This document shows, in pieces, positions 24,840 to 37,622 of a DNA stretch of 64,000 nt; positions within the stretch are counted from its first letter, which is position 1, and every line of letters starts with the position of its first letter. Source of the DNA: Lagopus muta (lineage: Eukaryota > Chordata > Aves > Galliformes > Phasianidae); contig NC_064447.1 of assembly GCF_023343835.1 (NCBI RefSeq), positions 62,001-126,000 of the forward strand, in the 5' to 3' direction. The notes beneath the pieces are model-generated. The model ran no database searches. It saw nothing but the letters and a program-made list of their open reading frames with translations, and was not told the DNA's origin. Position numbers and translations under genes: made by a program.

Positions 24840-27802
24840 GCCCACCGCCGGGTAAGGACGGGGCGGCACAAACCGCTGTCATAGGACTGCAACCACCAGC
24901 CCCGTTCCTTCCCCCAAAATCCTTGCCCCTCCTCAACGCCGCGTGGGAAATGGTTGGGGTGGGATTCTGGGAGAGCTGGGGCAGCTCAGCCTGCGCAAGA
25001 GGAGGCTCGGGGGGATCCCGGGCACGGCCATCGGTCCCTGCAGGAGCTGCGGAGAGGACGGAGCCGGGCTGCACCCGGCGGTGCCCAGCAGCGGGACCGG
25101 AGGCTCACGCTGCAGCACAGCAGGTTTCCCTGCATGTCACCGCTGAGCTCTGGTCAGCGCCGCTGGATGTTTTTGCCAGTGATCACAATGCGGGAGATGA
25201 GAGCATCCTTGTGAAATCCACCGGGCATCCTAAGGCACGAGGTGCTGCTGGCATCCTGAGGTTTTCAAGGGGCAGCAGGGGGAACTGGAGGGCTCAGGGC
25301 AGTAGCTGGGGGCTCTTGAAGGGACCGCGAGGTGGCAGCAGGACCCCCAACAGCGGAGACGTCGGCTCCCCAGAGCCCCGTGTATGGCTGTGAGAAGGGT
25401 GGAGGGTGTAAGAAACGTAGAATGTGCACAGGGCTTATGATTGCCATGACTCAGGCTTGACATATTCATATATCCCTTTCCCTGTTTCCCTTTTTCCCTT
25501 TCCCTTTTTCCTCTCCCTTTTTCCTCTCCCTTTCCCTCCACAAGAGAAGACGGCTGTACTCTGAGGGCAGGCGGAGGTAGGACAAGGGTCAGGAGCAAGG
25601 GCAGAAGGGTTTCTTTGTTGCTCAGTGGAAGGAAGGGCTGTGCTTAGCGCAGGCGGATTTGCCCTGGTGTTTCTTACAAGGACTGAGGGTGGGATGAGAG
25701 GCGCCCTGCAGTGGGCGTGCTTGCCAGTAGGCAAAGGAGAAATGCAAATGATGCCAGTCAGTCTCTGCGCTGTACTGGGGAGCCAGCCTGGGAGCAGAGC
25801 GACGTGAGAGCCCCACTGCCTTCTGCCTGTGAGCTGAACGGAAGGATTCCTGGGCTGAGATGGATCTCCATCTCTGCAGCTCCTGACCTCTTGGATTTGG
25901 TGATCTGGTGCAGGGAAGCTTTTGGCCATGATTTATCATCGCCGTAGCTAACCTGCGTGGGAAAAGTTGACGTTAGATCTTGCATCCAAGCTTTGAGCAC
26001 AGCTTTGACTTGCCAGTGCTTCCCGTTGTCTCCACTTGTCTGGTGCCTCCCTGAAAAGTATGCCTGGTCTGGAAATCTGTTCTTATGTCCTAGCTTTTGT
26101 GCAGTAAAGGAGCTTTTGAAACGTTGCTTCTTGCAGCAGTTCAGTGTTTCAGGAGAGAGAAAAACACAGCTGGCAGAGGCTGGATTTCTGCTGTTAGTGA
26201 AGCTGAGCTGAGCTCTAAACTGGCTCTTACACTGGGAACGTGAGCAAAGCCTGCAGGCACAGGGGATTAGCTTTTCCCTGCGGGCTGAGCACGTCAGAGG
26301 CAGGTCATCGCTGGGAGAGCTCGTGCTTTACAGCATCAGGCCGTACAGAGAAAGTAATTCTAAAAGCAAGCTTGCCAGTTCTTTTTGAGCTGAGCGGTTG
26401 TTGAGCAAGGAAAGATTGGAGATGCTGTTCGCTCATGGAAGGCGGAGAGGCAAAAAGCAAGGAAAGGGTGTGCTGTGCATGGCCAGCTCATCGCACCTGC
26501 ACCGCTCCCCCTGCTCCAAGGAGGAGCAGCTCAGCGAGCTTGGCCTGGGCCACTGAAGGGAACACAGCAACATCTGGACCAACCCCTCCATTCCCGCCCC
26601 CTCCGCACGCCTCGCCACTTTCCTGCTTTTCATGCCAGGGTGGGGCGGAGTGGCTTTCAGCTGAGTCCGGTCACGGCGCCGGCGGAACCGCCGTCCCCAG
26701 CACTGGGCCGTGTGGGCGACTGGCGGTGGTGCTGGGATGGATGGACTGCTCTGCACTGCAGAAGGAAAGCAGCAGCCCATCCGACTCCGTTTAGACTGCA
26801 ATAAAGGAAATATCTCACCGTAGCTAGGAGCCAGTTGAGTCAAAAGGAGCTCAGCACCTCAGCTTCCTGGAGCGTGGCATCTCGTTTAAAATAATGGGGT
26901 TTGAAAGCTGAACAGTGTCTAGTCCAACCAGCTTATTCTCTTAGGCCGTGGTGAAGCTGAGGAAACCAACTCAGGAATGGGACACGGCATGTGTTGTGTC
27001 AAGCAGGCGATGCCTTTATTACAGCCGGGTGCGTGGGATCGCTCCACCAACACGCACAGCCAGAGAAGCAGGGACTGCAGATTTATAGGCGTAGCATGTA
27101 CGTATCCATCACATTCCAAGGACATGGGCAGAAATTCCAAGAAATAATTCACATCTCTGGTGGTCATGAGATGAAGGCTAATAGTCATCCTCGCTGTCAA
27201 TTTCCAACCTTTTAAGGGGGCCTGCCCAAACCGGCTCCCACTGATGTTACGTCATGCTGAGGCATCCGTTTTGCCATCTGATCTTCAACAAGAGGACGTC
27301 AATTCTAAGCCGATTCCAGAAATCCCATCAGAGGGAGCAGATGTTCCGGCAGACAGAACAAACTGTGATCTTCAAGGACCCTTGCGGCACAAACCGTTCT
27401 ACAGTTCAATGATCACTAAGAAACATCCCAACCCATGCCATCCTGTGCCTCTCTGATCTTCCAGGACCCTTCCAACACAAACCAATCTACGGTTCTTTGA
27501 TCATCAAGGAACTCCCAATGCACGCCATCCCAACCGAGCCATCCTGTGGTTCTTAATGATCTTCCAGGACCCTTCCAACACAAACCGTCCTATGGTTCTA
27601 TGATCTTCCAGGACTTTCCCAACGCATCCATGCTGTGGTTCTTCATGATCTCCAAGGACCCTCCTGTGCTGGTGATGTCACAATGCCGTGCTGAGCTCAC
27701 AGAGGCCCCGGGGCGGGGCGGGGGCAGTGGGTCAGCGCTCACCCTGCCGGCCCCATTCTGCGGGTGTGCAGGTCTGCGAGCAGCTGTGCGAGCGGTGCAG
27801 CC

Positions 27803-29622
27803 ATGCGGGCCCAGTTTGCCAGCGGAAATTTAACAGCGCTGCAGCGCGTGAAGCTGCTGCAGGAGCTGATGCAGGTGAGCTCTGGGTGGGCGGGCACAGA
27901 AGGGCCGGCGGGACGAGCTGCCGGCTGGAGGGCGCCCTGCCCGTGGCGCGGCAGCAGAGGGCCGGGCACCTCCGGCGGGATGCAGAGCTGCCGGCAGCGC
28001 CTCGGTGCCAGCGCCGCTCCTCTCTCCTCCCACAGGCTCATGAGCGGGTTGTGGAGAACCACAGAGCTGAGGCCAAGGAACTGCTGATGAAGGTGAGCGG
28101 ATGCAGCGGCACGGGCCGGTGTGGGTGTGCGGGCTCGGCAGTGCTGCCGTGGGGCGTGGGGTGGGAGAAGTCCCCCCGTGCGGGGCTGCAGCTGCAGCCC
28201 TGCGGGCGCCGGTCGCCCCGATGGAGGAGGTGGGAGGGGACGGCGGCACGGAGCTCCGTGGGAGCGCCGGTGCCCTGATGGCCTCTCCTCCTTGCCCGCA
28301 GGAGTGCCGGAAAGCACGGGATGAAAGAGGGGCTGCTAGGCGAGAGGAGCTGGAGCAGGTAGGGTGGAGCGGGGGCTCGTCCTCAGAACTCGGCGTCCTC
28401 ACGGCTCTGGCTGTGAGGAGGACCTCGGTCCCGGTCCCTTGGGTCCGTGGGTCCCAGCACAGCCATCCCACATGGCCCAGCTGTTGTCTTGCAGAAGAAG
28501 CAGCTCATCGCCCAGCTGGAAAAGCAGCTGCAGGCTGAGAGCGAGGAGATTGAGGTAGTGTGGAGGGGCGAGGGGATCGGGGCTGCCCGCCCCCAGGCTG
28601 GGGACCTGGAGGAGGGCTGCAGCGGGCACGGCGCTCACGCTTTTGTCTGCCAGGTGCTGCGCCAGGAGAAACAGCGCCTGCAAGAGGAGCTGGAGGAGCT
28701 GGAGGTGGAGAGTGCCTGGTGAGTGGGACTGGGCCCTGCAGCCCACGCCTGCACCCCGGGGTCTCTGCAGCACCCGGGGCAGCAATGGGGCTGCAGCGCT
28801 GCTGGGCTTGGGGCTCGGGTTCCGTTCGGCACGTGGCGGGACGGAGCAGCCCCATCCCAGCCCTGGGGTGGGCGCACACTGCTGGGGAGCCCCTGCGGTG
28901 ACAGAGGCCGGCACCCTCCGACCGAGCCTTGTGCCCTACAGGCAGCAGCATCAGATGGAGCTGGAGGCAGCCCCCGTGCCTGGGGCTGTGCTGCCGGAGC
29001 TGGTGGAGGCACAGCTGGTAAGGGGCAGAGCCCACCGCACCCCCAGCCCACCCACAAGGGTCTCCCCGGGGACGGGGCTCCCTGCAGCACCGGGGCTGTG
29101 CTGCTGCGCTGCCGGCTCCCGCTGTCCCGCACGAGCCCCGGCTGTGCAGCAGGGCCTGACCACCGTCCCTGCCCCGTGTTCACCTACAGGAGAAGGAGGA
29201 GCGGGCGAGGAGACGAGGACTCGCCTTCTGGATGGAGTGAGTGTCCCCTCGTTGCCCCGTGCCCAGCCGCCAGCAGCCGGGCTCCCGGCGGGGGGCTGAT
29301 GGCCTGGACCCCCACTGCAGCCGGCGGGGCTCCCAAACGGCCCCTTCGGCACTGTGTGGGGCTGTGCTGCCGTGGGGGGGGACGCCTCATTCCCGGCCCC
29401 CTTTCTCTTTTGCCCCGCAGGACGATCTGCGTCATCCTGGTCTGCCTCCAGCTCCTCCTCGTTGTTGTGCTGGGCTCTGCAGTGCTGTACGCCCAGCACT
29501 TCGACCAGGAGCTCTTCTATCGGCTCCTGCCTCGAGTGCTGCCCCGGGCAACGTACGCTTCCCTGGCGTACTTTGCGAGCAGCACCCTGCGTGTGGTCTG
29601 TGATGGGCTGCTGCCCATCTGA
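27803..29622 (+). CDS. TMCO5-like: TMCO5-like protein, copy E
   Basis: Exons lie at the copy A positions plus 26037, and the product equals the consensus. It shares the intron 5 CTGCGG variant with copy B, and has private changes after the gene (CTCAGGGCTG near 29650, GGGTGGTC near 30636). Confidence 0.68.
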
Positions 29623-31180
29623 CCGCCGGGCTCGGTAGCCCCTCCCAGCTCAGGGCTGCGCGGTGGGGCGCGGGGAGAGGGCTCTGTCCCCATGGAAGGG
29701 GCCTCTCCTGTGCTCCTGCCCCCCGGGGCGCACAGGCACAGCTGTGGGGCAGTGCTGACAGGCGGCTGAGTGCCACCCCTTTGGACTTCTCAGTGAGTTT
29801 CTACTGTCGTCGTGAGCCGTCGTCGGCTGAACACCACCTCCTGCGACGACCCAGCGCACTGGAGGGGTCCGCACCTGACACCAGGACGTGGCTGGATCTA
29901 CGAGCGCTTTGCTGCCTGTCCCTCTTTCCCCATTTTCTGCCTTTTTGTCATCTGGTATTCTTTGGCTCTTTGTCACAGCCATTGCCTACAGTTGTTACAT
30001 CTAATGTTATTCATTGCAATCAGCCCATTGGCCAATGTTACCACCAATTGGTTGTTGCTGGCTGTTAAGAAAGCTCTCAATAAATGGTCATCTATTATTC
30101 CTCTGAGTTTGGATGACTCCATTGCGGTAGCGGCCCTTTGCTGACCAGGGGAGGCACGACTCAGGAGACGGAAAGAGATTCCGCCCTTCAAAAGGCACCG
30201 AGTGGGACGAGACGTAGATGGGAAGAGAAACGGGATGAGCAGCGCCCCTCTGCACACAGACGTCTGCTGCTGTGTCTGCACAGATCTCTTCTGCCCAGTG
30301 GAGTTTGTCCATGAAGGCTGCAGCAAAGAAAAAGTGTCTCTGCTGGGGGGCTCTGGAGAGGCATAGAGATGGAAGACAGGAGAAATGAAAACCAAAAGCA
30401 GAAGCCCAAGGTCAAATGGTGCCAAACAGCATAACCCCAGGAACAAGAGGCTGAACCCCTTTAGCAAAAGCCTGAAGCCAAGGCCCAAAGATTTCACCCT
30501 TTTAACAAGAAGTTGCACCCCAGTGCCAAATGCTGCACCCCTTTCACCAAATCCCGCGTTAGCAGGACTGGTGGCTGTGGCTTTAGACCCCTGCCAACAT
30601 TTATGGGCGGAACAGCTTCAGGGAAGGGTTCGCCGGGTGGTCAGGGGACGGCGGCGCGGGGGCACCGCCGCCGGCCCCGTCCGTCCTCCGTCGGAACCGA
30701 GCCGTCCTCCGTCGTTGCGGCGGGGCGCCGCCGGGCTGCGAGAAGCGGCGGCTGACCGCGAGCGGCGGGACCCGGCCGGTGTCCGGGAGCGGCTCCTGGC
30801 TGAGCCGGGCAGCCCCGGAAGAGAGGGAGCGACCGCACGGATCGAGACGCGTTCGAGCCCGGCACGGAGTCCGCAAGAGCCTTCGGCTCTCGCCGGCTCC
30901 AATCATCGGCAGCGCTGTGCTGAGCTGCTGCCCCGCAGCCGCAGTCCCCAAGTGCCGGTTTCCGTCTGTGCGTCCCCGTGCGGAGCTCCCGGAGCCGCGT
31001 GGAGCCGCTTCGTGTTGGCCCCGAGGAGGGAAGCCGTGAGGGGGGATGATTGTTCGGGTGGGAGCTGGTTGGGAATGCGGTCATTTCTCTGTTTATTGCT
31101 CTGTATGTTCAATGATTAAATGTTTAGCGTTCGTTTTTCAGCACTTCTGTGTGCAGTCAATTCTGCAGCTCTAAAGACCC

Positions 31181-31222
31181 CCCCGTCCCCGTCCCCGTCC
31201 CCGTCCCCGTCCCCGTCCCCGT
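31181..31222 (+). repeat. CCCCGT repeat, 7 units (unit E)
   Basis: Seven perfect units. Confidence 0.95.
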
Positions 31223-34185
31223 GCCCACCGCCGGGTAAGGACGGGGCGGCACAAACCGCTGTCATAGGACTGCAACCACCAGCCCCGTTCCTTCCCCCAA
31301 AATCCTTGCCCCTCCTCAACGCCGCGTGGGAAATGGTTGGGGTGGGATTCTGGGAGAGCTGGGGCAGCTCAGCCTGCGCAAGAGGAGGCTCGGGGGGATC
31401 CCGGGCACGGCCATCGGTCCCTGCAGGAGCTGCGGAGAGGACGGAGCCGGGCTGCACCCGGCGGTGCCCAGCAGCGGGACCGGAGGCTCACGCTGCAGCA
31501 CAGCAGGTTTCCCTGCATGTCACCGCTGAGCTCTGGTCAGCGCCGCTGGATGTTTTTGCCAGTGATCACAATGCGGGAGATGAGAGCATCCTTGTGAAAT
31601 CCACCGGGCATCCTAAGGCACGAGGTGCTGCTGGCATCCTGAGGTTTTCAAGGGGCAGCAGGGGGAACTGGAGGGCTCAGGGCAGTAGCTGGGGGCTCTT
31701 GAAGGGACCGCGAGGTGGCAGCAGGACCCCCAACAGCGGAGACGTCGGCTCCCCAGAGCCCCGTGTATGGCTGTGAGAAGGGTGGAGGGTGTAAGAAACG
31801 TAGAATGTGCACAGGGCTTATGATTGCCATGACTCAGGCTTGACATATTCATATATCCCTTTCCCTGTTTCCCTTTTTCCCTTTCCCTTTTTCCTCTCCC
31901 TTTTTCCTCTCCCTTTCCCTCCACAAGAGAAGACGGCTGTACTCTGAGGGCAGGCGGAGGTAGGACAAGGGTCAGGAGCAAGGGCAGAAGGGTTTCTTTG
32001 TTGCTCAGTGGAAGGAAGGGCTGTGCTTAGCGCAGGCGGATTTGCCCTGGTGTTTCTTACAAGGACTGAGGGTGGGATGAGAGGCGCCCTGCAGTGGGCG
32101 TGCTTGCCAGTAGGCAAAGGAGAAATGCAAATGATGCCAGTCAGTCTCTGCGCTGTACTGGGGAGCCAGCCTGGGAGCAGAGCGACGTGAGAGCCCCACT
32201 GCCTTCTGCCTGTGAGCTGAACGGAAGGATTCCTGGGCTGAGATGGATCTCCATCTCTGCAGCTCCTGACCTCTTGGATTTGGTGATCTGGTGCAGGGAA
32301 GCTTTTGGCCATGATTTATCATCGCCGTAGCTAACCTGCGTGGGAAAAGTTGACGTTAGATCTTGCATCCAAGCTTTGAGCACAGCTTTGACTTGCCAGT
32401 GCTTCCCGTTGTCTCCACTTGTCTGGTGCCTCCCTGAAAAGTATGCCTGGTCTGGAAATCTGTTCTTATGTCCTAGCTTTTGTGCAGTAAAGGAGCTTTT
32501 GAAACGTTGCTTCTTGCAGCAGTTCAGTGTTTCAGGAGAGAGAAAAACACAGCTGGCAGAGGCTGGATTTCTGCTGTTAGTGAAGCTGAGCTGAGCTCTA
32601 AACTGGCTCTTACACTGGGAACGTGAGCAAAGCCTGCAGGCACAGGGGATTAGCTTTTCCCTGCGGGCTGAGCACGTCAGAGGCAGGTCATCGCTGGGAG
32701 AGCTCGTGCTTTACAGCATCAGGCCGTACAGAGAAAGTAATTCTAAAAGCAAGCTTGCCAGTTCTTTTTGAGCTGAGCGGTTGTTGAGCAAGGAAAGATT
32801 GGAGATGCTGTTCGCTCATGGAAGGCAGAGAGGCAAAAAGCAAGGAAAGGGTGTGCTGTGCATGGCCAGTTCATCGCACCTGCACCGCTCCCCCTGCTCC
32901 AAAGAGGAGCAGCTCAGCGAGCTTGGCCTGGGCCACTGAAGGGAACACAGCAACATCTGGACCAACCCCTCCATTCCCGCCCCCTCCGCACGCCTCGCCA
33001 CTTTCCTGCTTTTCATGCCAGGGTGGGGCGGAGTGGCTTTCAGCTGAGTCCGGTCACGGCGCCGGCGGAACCGCCGTCCCCAGCACTGGGCCGTGTGGGC
33101 GACTGGCGGTGGTGCTGGGATGGATGGACTGCTCTGCACTGCAGAAGGAAAGCAGCAGCCCATCCGACTCCGTTTAGACTGCAATAAAGGAAATATCTCA
33201 CCGTAGCTAGGAGCCAGTTGAGTCAAAAGGAGCTCAGCACCTCAGCTTCCTGGAGCGTGGCATCTCGTTTAAAATAATGGGGTTTGAAAGCTGAACAGTG
33301 TCTAGTCCAACCAGCTTATTCTCTTAGGCCGTGGTGAAGCTGAGGAAACCAACTCAGGAATGGGACACGGCATGTGTTGTGTCAAGCAGGCGATGCCTTT
33401 ATTACAGCCGGGTGCGTGGGATCGCTCCACCAACACGCACAGCCAGAGAAGCAGGGACTGCAGATTTATAGGCGTAGCATGTACGTATCCATCACATTCC
33501 AAGGACATGGGCAGAAATTCCAAGAAATAATTCACATCTCTGGTGGTCATGAGATGAAGGCTAATAGTCATCCTCGCTGTCAATTTCCAACCTTTTAAGG
33601 GGGCCTGCCCAAACCGGCTCCCACTGATGTTACGTCATGCTGAGGCATCCGTTTTGCCATCTGATCTTCAACAAGAGGACGTCAATTCTAAGCCGATTCC
33701 AGAAATCCCATCAGAGGGAGCAGATGTTCCGGCAGACAGAACAAACTGTGATCTTCAAGGACCCTTGCGGCACAAACCGTTCTACAGTTCAATGATCACT
33801 AAGAAACATCCCAACCCATGCCATCCTGTGCCTCTCTGATCTTCCAGGACCCTTCCAACACAAACCAATCTACGGTTCTTTGATCATCAAGGAACTCCCA
33901 ATGCACGCCATCCCAACCGAGCCATCCTGTGGTTCTTAATGATCTTCCAGGACCCTTCCAACACAAACCGTCCTATGGTTCTATGATCTTCCAGGACTTT
34001 CCCAACGCATCCATGCTGTGGTTCTTCATGATCTCCAAGGACCCTCCTGTGCTGGTGATGTCACAATGCCGTGCTGAGCTCACAGAGGCCCCGGGGCGGG
34101 GCGGGGGCAGTGGGTCAGCGCTCACCCTGCCGGCCCCATTCTGCGGGTGTGCAGGTCTGCGAGCAGCTGTGCGAGCGGTGCAGCC

Positions 34186-36005
34186 ATGCGGGCCCAGTTT
34201 GCCAGCGGAAATTTAACAGCGCTGCAGCGCGTGAAGCTGCTGCAGGAGCTGATGCAGGTGAGCTCTGGGTGGGCGGGCACAGAAGGGCCGGCGGGACGAG
34301 CTGCCGGCTGGAGGGCGCCCTGCCCGTGGCGCGGCAGCAGAGGGCCGGGCACCTCCGGCGGGATGCAGAGCTGCCGGCAGCGCCTCGGTGCCAGCGCCGC
34401 TCCTCTCTCCTCCCACAGGCTCATGAGCGGGTTGTGGAGAACCACAGAGCTGAGGCCAAGGAACTGCTGATGAAGGTGAGCGGATGCAGCGGCACGGGCC
34501 GGTGTGGGTGTGCGGGCTCGGCAGTGCTGCCGTGGGGCGTGGGGTGGGAGAAGTCCCCCCGTGCGGGGCTGCAGCTGCAGCCCTGCGGGCGCCGGTCGCC
34601 CCGATGGAGGAGGTGGGAGGGGACGGCAGCACGGAGCTCCGTGGGAGCGCCGGTGCCCTGATGGCCTCTCCTCCTTGCCCGCAGGAGTGCCGGAAAGCAC
34701 GGGATGAAAGAGGGGCTGCTAGGCGAGAGGAGCTGGAGCAGGTAGGGTGGAGCGGGGGCTCGTCCTCAGAACTCGGCGTCCTCACGGCTCTGGCTGTGAG
34801 GAGGACCTCGGTCCCGGTCCCTTGGGTCCGTGGGTCCCAGCACAGCCATCCCACATGGCCCAGCTGTTGTCTTGCAGAAGAAGCAGCTCATCGCCCAGCT
34901 GGAAAAGCAGCTGCAGGCTGAGAGCGAGGAGATTGAGGTAGTGTGGAGGGGCGAGGGGATCGGGGCTGCCCGCCCCCAGGCTGGGGACCTGGAGGAGGGC
35001 TGCAGCGGGCACGGCGCTCACGCTTTTGTCTGCCAGGTGCTGCGCCAGGAGAAACAGCGCCTGCAAGAGGAGCTGGAGGAGCTGGAGGTGGAGAGTGCCT
35101 GGTGAGTGGGACTGGGCCCTGCAGCCCACGCCTGCACCCCGGGGTCTCTGCAGCACCCGGGGCAGCAATGGGGCTGCAGCGCTGCTGGGCTTGGGGCTCG
35201 GGTTCCGTTCGGCACGTGGCGGGACGGAGCAGCCCCATCCCAGCCCTGGGGTGGGCGCACACTGCTGGGGAGCCCCCGCGGTGACAGAGGCCGGCACCCT
35301 CCGACCGAGCCTTGTGCCCTACAGGCAGCAGCATCAGATGGAGCTGGAGGCAGCCCCCGTGCCTGGGGCTGTGCTGCCGGAGCTGGTGGAGGCACAGCTG
35401 GTAAGGGGCAGAGCCCACCGCACCCCCAGCCCACCCACAAGGGTCTCCCCGGGGACGGGGCTCCCTGCAGCACCGGGGCTGTGCTGCTGCGCTGCCGGCT
35501 CCCGCTGTCCCGCACGAGCCCCGGCTGTGCAGCAGGGCCTGACCACCGTCCCTGCCCCGTGTTCACCTACAGGAGAAGGAGGAGCGGGTGAGGAGACGAG
35601 GACTCGCCTTCTGGATGGAGTGAGTGTCCCCTCGTTGCCCCGTGCCCAGCCGCCAGCAGCCGGGCTCCCGGCGGGGGGCTGATGGCCTGGACCCCCACTG
35701 CAGCCGGCGGGGCTCCCAAACGGCCCCTTCGGCACTGTGTGGGGCTGTGCTGCCGTGGGGGGGGACGCCTCATTCCCGGCCCCCTTTCTCTTTTGCCCCG
35801 CAGGACGATCTGCGTCATCCTGGTCTGCCTCCAGCTCCTCCTCGTTGTTGTGCTGGGCTCTGCAGTGCTGTACGCCCAGCACTTCGACCAGGAGCTCTTC
35901 TATCGGCTCCTGCCTCGAGTGCTGCCCCGGGCAACGTACGCTTCCCTGGCGTACTTTGCGAGCAGCACCCTGCGTGTGGTCTGTGATGGGCTGCTGCCCA
36001 TCTGA
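34186..36005 (+). CDS. TMCO5-like: TMCO5-like protein, copy F
   Basis: Exons lie at the copy A positions plus 32420. Exon 7 encodes Val135, shared only with copy A, while exon 3 has the consensus Arg57. Introns 2-3 match the B/G type, so this copy is a mosaic. A private change GCGTGGTGG follows the stop near 36042. Confidence 0.68.
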
Positions 36006-37574
36006 CCGCCGGGCTCGGTAGCCCCTCCCAGCTCGGGGCTGCGTGGTGGGGCGCGGGGAGAGGGCTCTGTCCCCATGGAAGGGGCCTCTCCTGTGCTCCT
36101 GCCCCCCGGGGCGCACAGGCACAGCTGTGGGGCAGTGCTGACAGGCGGCTGAGTGCCACCCCTTTGGACTTCTCAGTGAGTTTCTACTGTCGTCGTGAGC
36201 CGTCGTCGGCTGAACACCACCTCCTGCGACGACCCAGCGCACTGGAGGGGTCCGCACCTGACACCAGGACGTGGCTGGATCTACGAGCGCTTTGCTGCCT
36301 GTCCCTCTTTCCCCATTTTCTGCCTTTTTGTCATCTGGTATTCTTTGGCTCTTTGTCACAGCCATTGCCTACAGTTGTTACATCTAATGTTATTCATTGC
36401 AATCAGCCCATTGGCCAATGTTACCACCAATTGGTTGTTGCTGGCTGTTAAGAAAGCTCTCAATAAATGGTCATCTATTATTCCTCTGAGTTTGGATGAC
36501 TCCATTGCGGTAGCGGCCCTTTGCTGACCAGGGGAGGCACGACTCAGGAGACGGAAAGAGATTCCGCCCTTCAAAAGGCACCGAGTGGGACGAGACGTAG
36601 ATGGGAAGAGAAACGGGATGAGCAGCGCCCCTCTGCACACAGACGTCTGCTGCTGTGTCTGCACAGATCTCTTCTGCCCAGTGGAGTTTGTCCATGAAGG
36701 CTGCAGCAAAGAAAAAGTGTCTCTGCTGGGGGGCTCTGGAGAGGCATAGAGATGGAAGACAGGAGAAATGAAAACCAAAAGCAGAAGCCCAAGGTCAAAT
36801 GGTGCCAAACAGCATAACCCCAGGAACAAGAGGCTGAACCCCTTTAGCAAAAGCCTGAAGCCAAGGCCCAAAGATTTCACCCTTTTAACAAGAAGTTGCA
36901 CCCCAGTGCCAAATGCTGCACCCCTTTCACCAAATCCCGCGTTAGCAGGACTGGTGGCTGTGGCTTTAGACCCCTGCCAACATTTATGGGCGGAACAGCT
37001 TCAGGGAAGGGTTCGCCGGGCGGTCAGGGGACGGCGGCGCGGGGGCACCGCCGCCGGCCCCGTCCGTCCTCCGTCGGAACCGAGCCGTCCTCCGTCGTTG
37101 CGGCGGGGCGCCGCCGGGCTGCGAGAAGCGGCGGCTGACCGCGAGCGGCGGGACCCGGCCGGTGTCCGGGAGCGGCTCCTGGCTGAGCCGGGCAGCCCCG
37201 GAAGAGAGGGAGCGACCGCACGGATCGAGACGCGTTCGAGCCCGGCACGGAGTCCGCAAGAGCCTTCGGCTCTCGCCGGCTCCAATCATCGGCAGCGCTG
37301 TGCTGAGCTGCTGCCCCGCAGCCGCAGTCCCCAAGTGCCGGTTTCCGTCTGTGCGTCCCCGTGCGGAGCTCCCGGAGCCGCGTGGAGCCGACGTGGAGCC
37401 GCTTCGTGTTGGCCCCGAGGAGGGAAGCCGTGAGGGGGGATGATTGTTCGGGTGGGAGCTGGTTGGGAATGCGGTCATTTCTCTGTTTATTGCTCTGTAT
37501 GTTCAATGATTAAATGTTTAGCGTTCGTTTTTCAGCACTTCTGTGTGCAGTCAATTCTGCAGCTCTAAAGACCC

Positions 37575-37622
37575 CCCCGTCCCCGTCCCCGTCCCCGTCC
37601 CCGTCCCCGTCCCCGTCCCCGT
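37575..37622 (+). repeat. CCCCGT repeat, 8 units (unit F)
   Basis: Eight perfect units, without the T variant seen in unit A. Confidence 0.95.
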
